Shown in pieces: positions 62,671 to 64,000 of a stretch of 64,000 nucleotides of DNA (position 1 is the stretch's first letter; every line of letters begins with the position of its first letter). This DNA is from Actinomadura sp. K4S16 (GTDB lineage: Bacteria > Actinomycetota > Actinomycetes > Streptosporangiales > Streptosporangiaceae). The notes under the pieces are model-generated. The model saw only the letters and a program-made list of their open reading frames with translations. It made no database searches and had not been told where the DNA came from. The translations under genes were made by a program, and so were the position numbers. The stretch covers positions 248,001 through 312,000 of the forward strand of contig NZ_BDDE01000010.1 of assembly GCF_008327685.1 (NCBI RefSeq), in the 5' to 3' direction.

Positions 62671-64000
62671 TCAGCCCTTCTGTTCCCGCAGGTAGGCCTC
62701 CCGCACGCTGCGGCGGCTGAGCTTGCCGGACGGCGTCCGCGGCAGCGATTCGCGGAACTCCACCTGCCGGGGGTGCTTGATCCGCGCCAGCCGGGGCGCG
62801 CAGTGCGCGAGCAGTTCGGCGGCGAGGGCGTCCCCCGGGGCGGCGCCCTCGGCGGGTTCGACGAGCGCGACGACGCGCTGCCCCCAGTCGTCGTCCGGAA
62901 TGCCGATGACGGCGACGTCACCGACCGCCGGGTGCTGGAGCAGGACCGACTCGACCTCGGCGGGGTAGATGTTCACCCCGCCGGAGATGATGAGGTCGGT
63001 GCGGCGGTCGCTCATGTAGAGCCAGCCGTCCTCGTCGAGGCGGCCGAGGTCGCCGGGGGTGTAGTACTCGCCCCGCATCGCGGCGGCGGTCTTGTCCGGG
63101 TCGCCGTGGTACTCGAACCCGGGCTGCCCCGACGCGTAGATGAGGCCGATCTCCCCCGGCGGCAGCTCGGCGCCCTCCGGGTCGAGGATCTTGATCTGCA
63201 CGCCGTCGACCGCGCGTCCGACCGTCCCGGGGCGGGCGAGCCAGTCGTGCGGGGCCGCGACGACGACCGCGCCGCTCTCGGTGGAGCCGTAGTACTCGTA
63301 GAGGACGGGCCCCCACCAGTCCATCATCCTCTGCTTGGTCTCCACGGGGACGGGCGCGGCGCTGTGGTACACCTGGCGCAGCGTCGACAGGTCGTACCGG
63401 GCGCGGACGTCGTCGGGCAGGGCCAGCATCCGGTGGAACATCGTCGGCACCATGAACGCGTTGGTGACGCCGTGCCGCTGGATCAGCTCCAGGGTGTGCT
63501 CGGGGTGGAACCGCGGGGCGACGACGACGGCGTGGCCGAGGTTCAGCGCCATCATCGCGTGGACGCAGGGCGCGGAGTGGTAGAGCGGCGCGACGGCGAG
63601 GTGGACCTCGTCGCCGGGGATGAGCCCGAGGTGCCGCCCCAGCGTCCGCCGCATGATGTCGATCAGCACCTCGGGCGCGATGTCGAGCAGGGGCCGCCGG
63701 ACGCCCTTGGGCCGCCCGGTCGTCCCGGAGGTGTAGAGCATGATCGAGCCCATGCGCCGCTTGGCGGGCGGCTCCGCGCTCCCGGAGGCGCACAGCGCGG
63801 CCATCGACCGGAGCCCGCCGCCGGTGTCGACGCTCACCCGGCCCTCGGCCGGAACCCCGGCCTCGTCGGCGGCGTCCGCCACCGCCTCCGCCAGCGCGCT
63901 CTCGGTGATGACGGCCTTGGCGCCGCTGTCGCCCAGGATGTAGCCGATCTCGGGCGCGGTCAGGTGGCGGCTCACCGGGACCAGGTACAGGCCCGACTGG
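62671..64000 (-). CDS. Acyl-CoA synthetase (AMP-binding), partial at window edge
   Basis: At least 443 C-terminal residues of an ANL-family ligase; the start lies beyond the window. Motifs: P-loop MLYTSGTTGRPKGV, YEYYGSTESG, GDLGRLDEDGWLYMSDRRTDLIISGGVNIYP and the catalytic Lys in PRTPSGKLSRR. It activates a fatty or other carboxylic acid with ATP and CoA (FadD type); the acid is not determined. About 77 bp separate it from the coiled-coil gene, so the two may be co-transcribed. Confidence 0.92.
   Translation of the reverse strand, partial: QSGLYLVPVSRHLTAPEIGYILGDSGAKAVITESALAEAVADAADEAGVPAEGRVSVDTGGGLRSMAALCASGSAEPPAKRRMGSIMLYTSGTTGRPKGVRRPLLDIAPEVLIDIMRRTLGRHLGLIPGDEVHLAVAPLYHSAPCVHAMMALNLGHAVVVAPRFHPEHTLELIQRHGVTNAFMVPTMFHRMLALPDDVRARYDLSTLRQVYHSAAPVPVETKQRMMDWWGPVLYEYYGSTESGAVVVAAPHDWLARPGTVGRAVDGVQIKILDPEGAELPPGEIGLIYASGQPGFEYHGDPDKTAAAMRGEYYTPGDLGRLDEDGWLYMSDRRTDLIISGGVNIYPAEVESVLLQHPAVGDVAVIGIPDDDWGQRVVALVEPAEGAAPGDALAAELLAHCAPRLARIKHPRQVEFRESLPRTPSGKLSRRSVREAYLREQKG

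Overview
The window is very GC-rich (about 72-74%), has tightly packed genes joined by ATGA/GTGA overlaps, uses many GTG starts, and carries tandem universal stress proteins, F420-type LLM oxidoreductase, SigB/SigF-type sigma factor and mycobacterial-style CtpH/CtpI ATPase genes. This points to a filamentous actinobacterium, most likely Streptosporangiales/Thermomonosporaceae (for example Actinomadura); the genus is an inference. No tRNA, rRNA, CRISPR array, transposase or phage gene was seen.

Region 1 (1-16.8 kb) looks like a DevR/DosR-type dormancy regulon. An orphan DevR-like response regulator (1654-2343) sits among families known from the mycobacterial DosR regulon: an Acg-like nitroreductase, two PPOX-fold proteins, five tandem-domain universal stress proteins, a CtpF-like cation ATPase, a CBS-pair protein, a GH65 glycoside phosphorylase, plus a flavodoxin, a zinc alcohol dehydrogenase and a DUF4389 membrane protein. 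Nearly every promoter region here carries one or two copies of a GGGMC-N4-GTCCC palindrome, close to the core of the DosR box, and the pairs are 21-22 bp apart. No DevS/DosT sensor kinase is in view.

Region 2 (16.8-20.8 kb) is ordinary metabolism: a SUKH-like small protein, a sarcosine/N-methyltryptophan oxidase-like flavoenzyme, a flavin reductase-like protein and an MFS exporter.

Region 3 (20.9-35.4 kb) is a large partner-switching stress locus: a DesK/NarL two-component pair, three STAS antagonists, a GAF-PP2C phosphatase, a 1391-residue hybrid that joins histidine kinase, receiver, PAS, GAF, PP2C phosphatase and RsbW-like kinase in one chain, a receiver-PP2C protein, a CHASE3-HAMP histidine kinase with its receiver, and a SigB/SigF-family sigma factor. 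Two promoters that fit the actinobacterial SigB/SigF consensus lie at the end of this block, one before the sigma gene and one before a fluoroacetate dehalogenase-like gene.

Region 4 (35.5-49.8 kb) holds a VOC protein, a secreted guanyl-specific RNase with a barstar inhibitor, a CtpH/CtpI-like ATPase whose N-terminal half seems to be a decayed ATPase module, a DUF72 protein, a GntR-GntP-cupin sugar acid locus, a four-gene OpuC-type osmoprotectant ABC transporter and an HSL-family esterase.

Region 5 (49.8-64 kb) begins with a 630-bp stretch without a supported gene, then small VOC and MmcQ-like proteins, a DUF559/AbiEi-like protein, a hydrolase, a sigma factor reduced to region 4 with its membrane partner, an LLM oxidoreductase, and a VOC-TetR pair with two near-identical palindromic operators. 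A cobalamin riboswitch then controls btuF-btuC-btuD-cbiZ. The window ends with a zinc-ribbon/coiled-coil protein of unknown function and the 3' part of an acyl-CoA synthetase gene.
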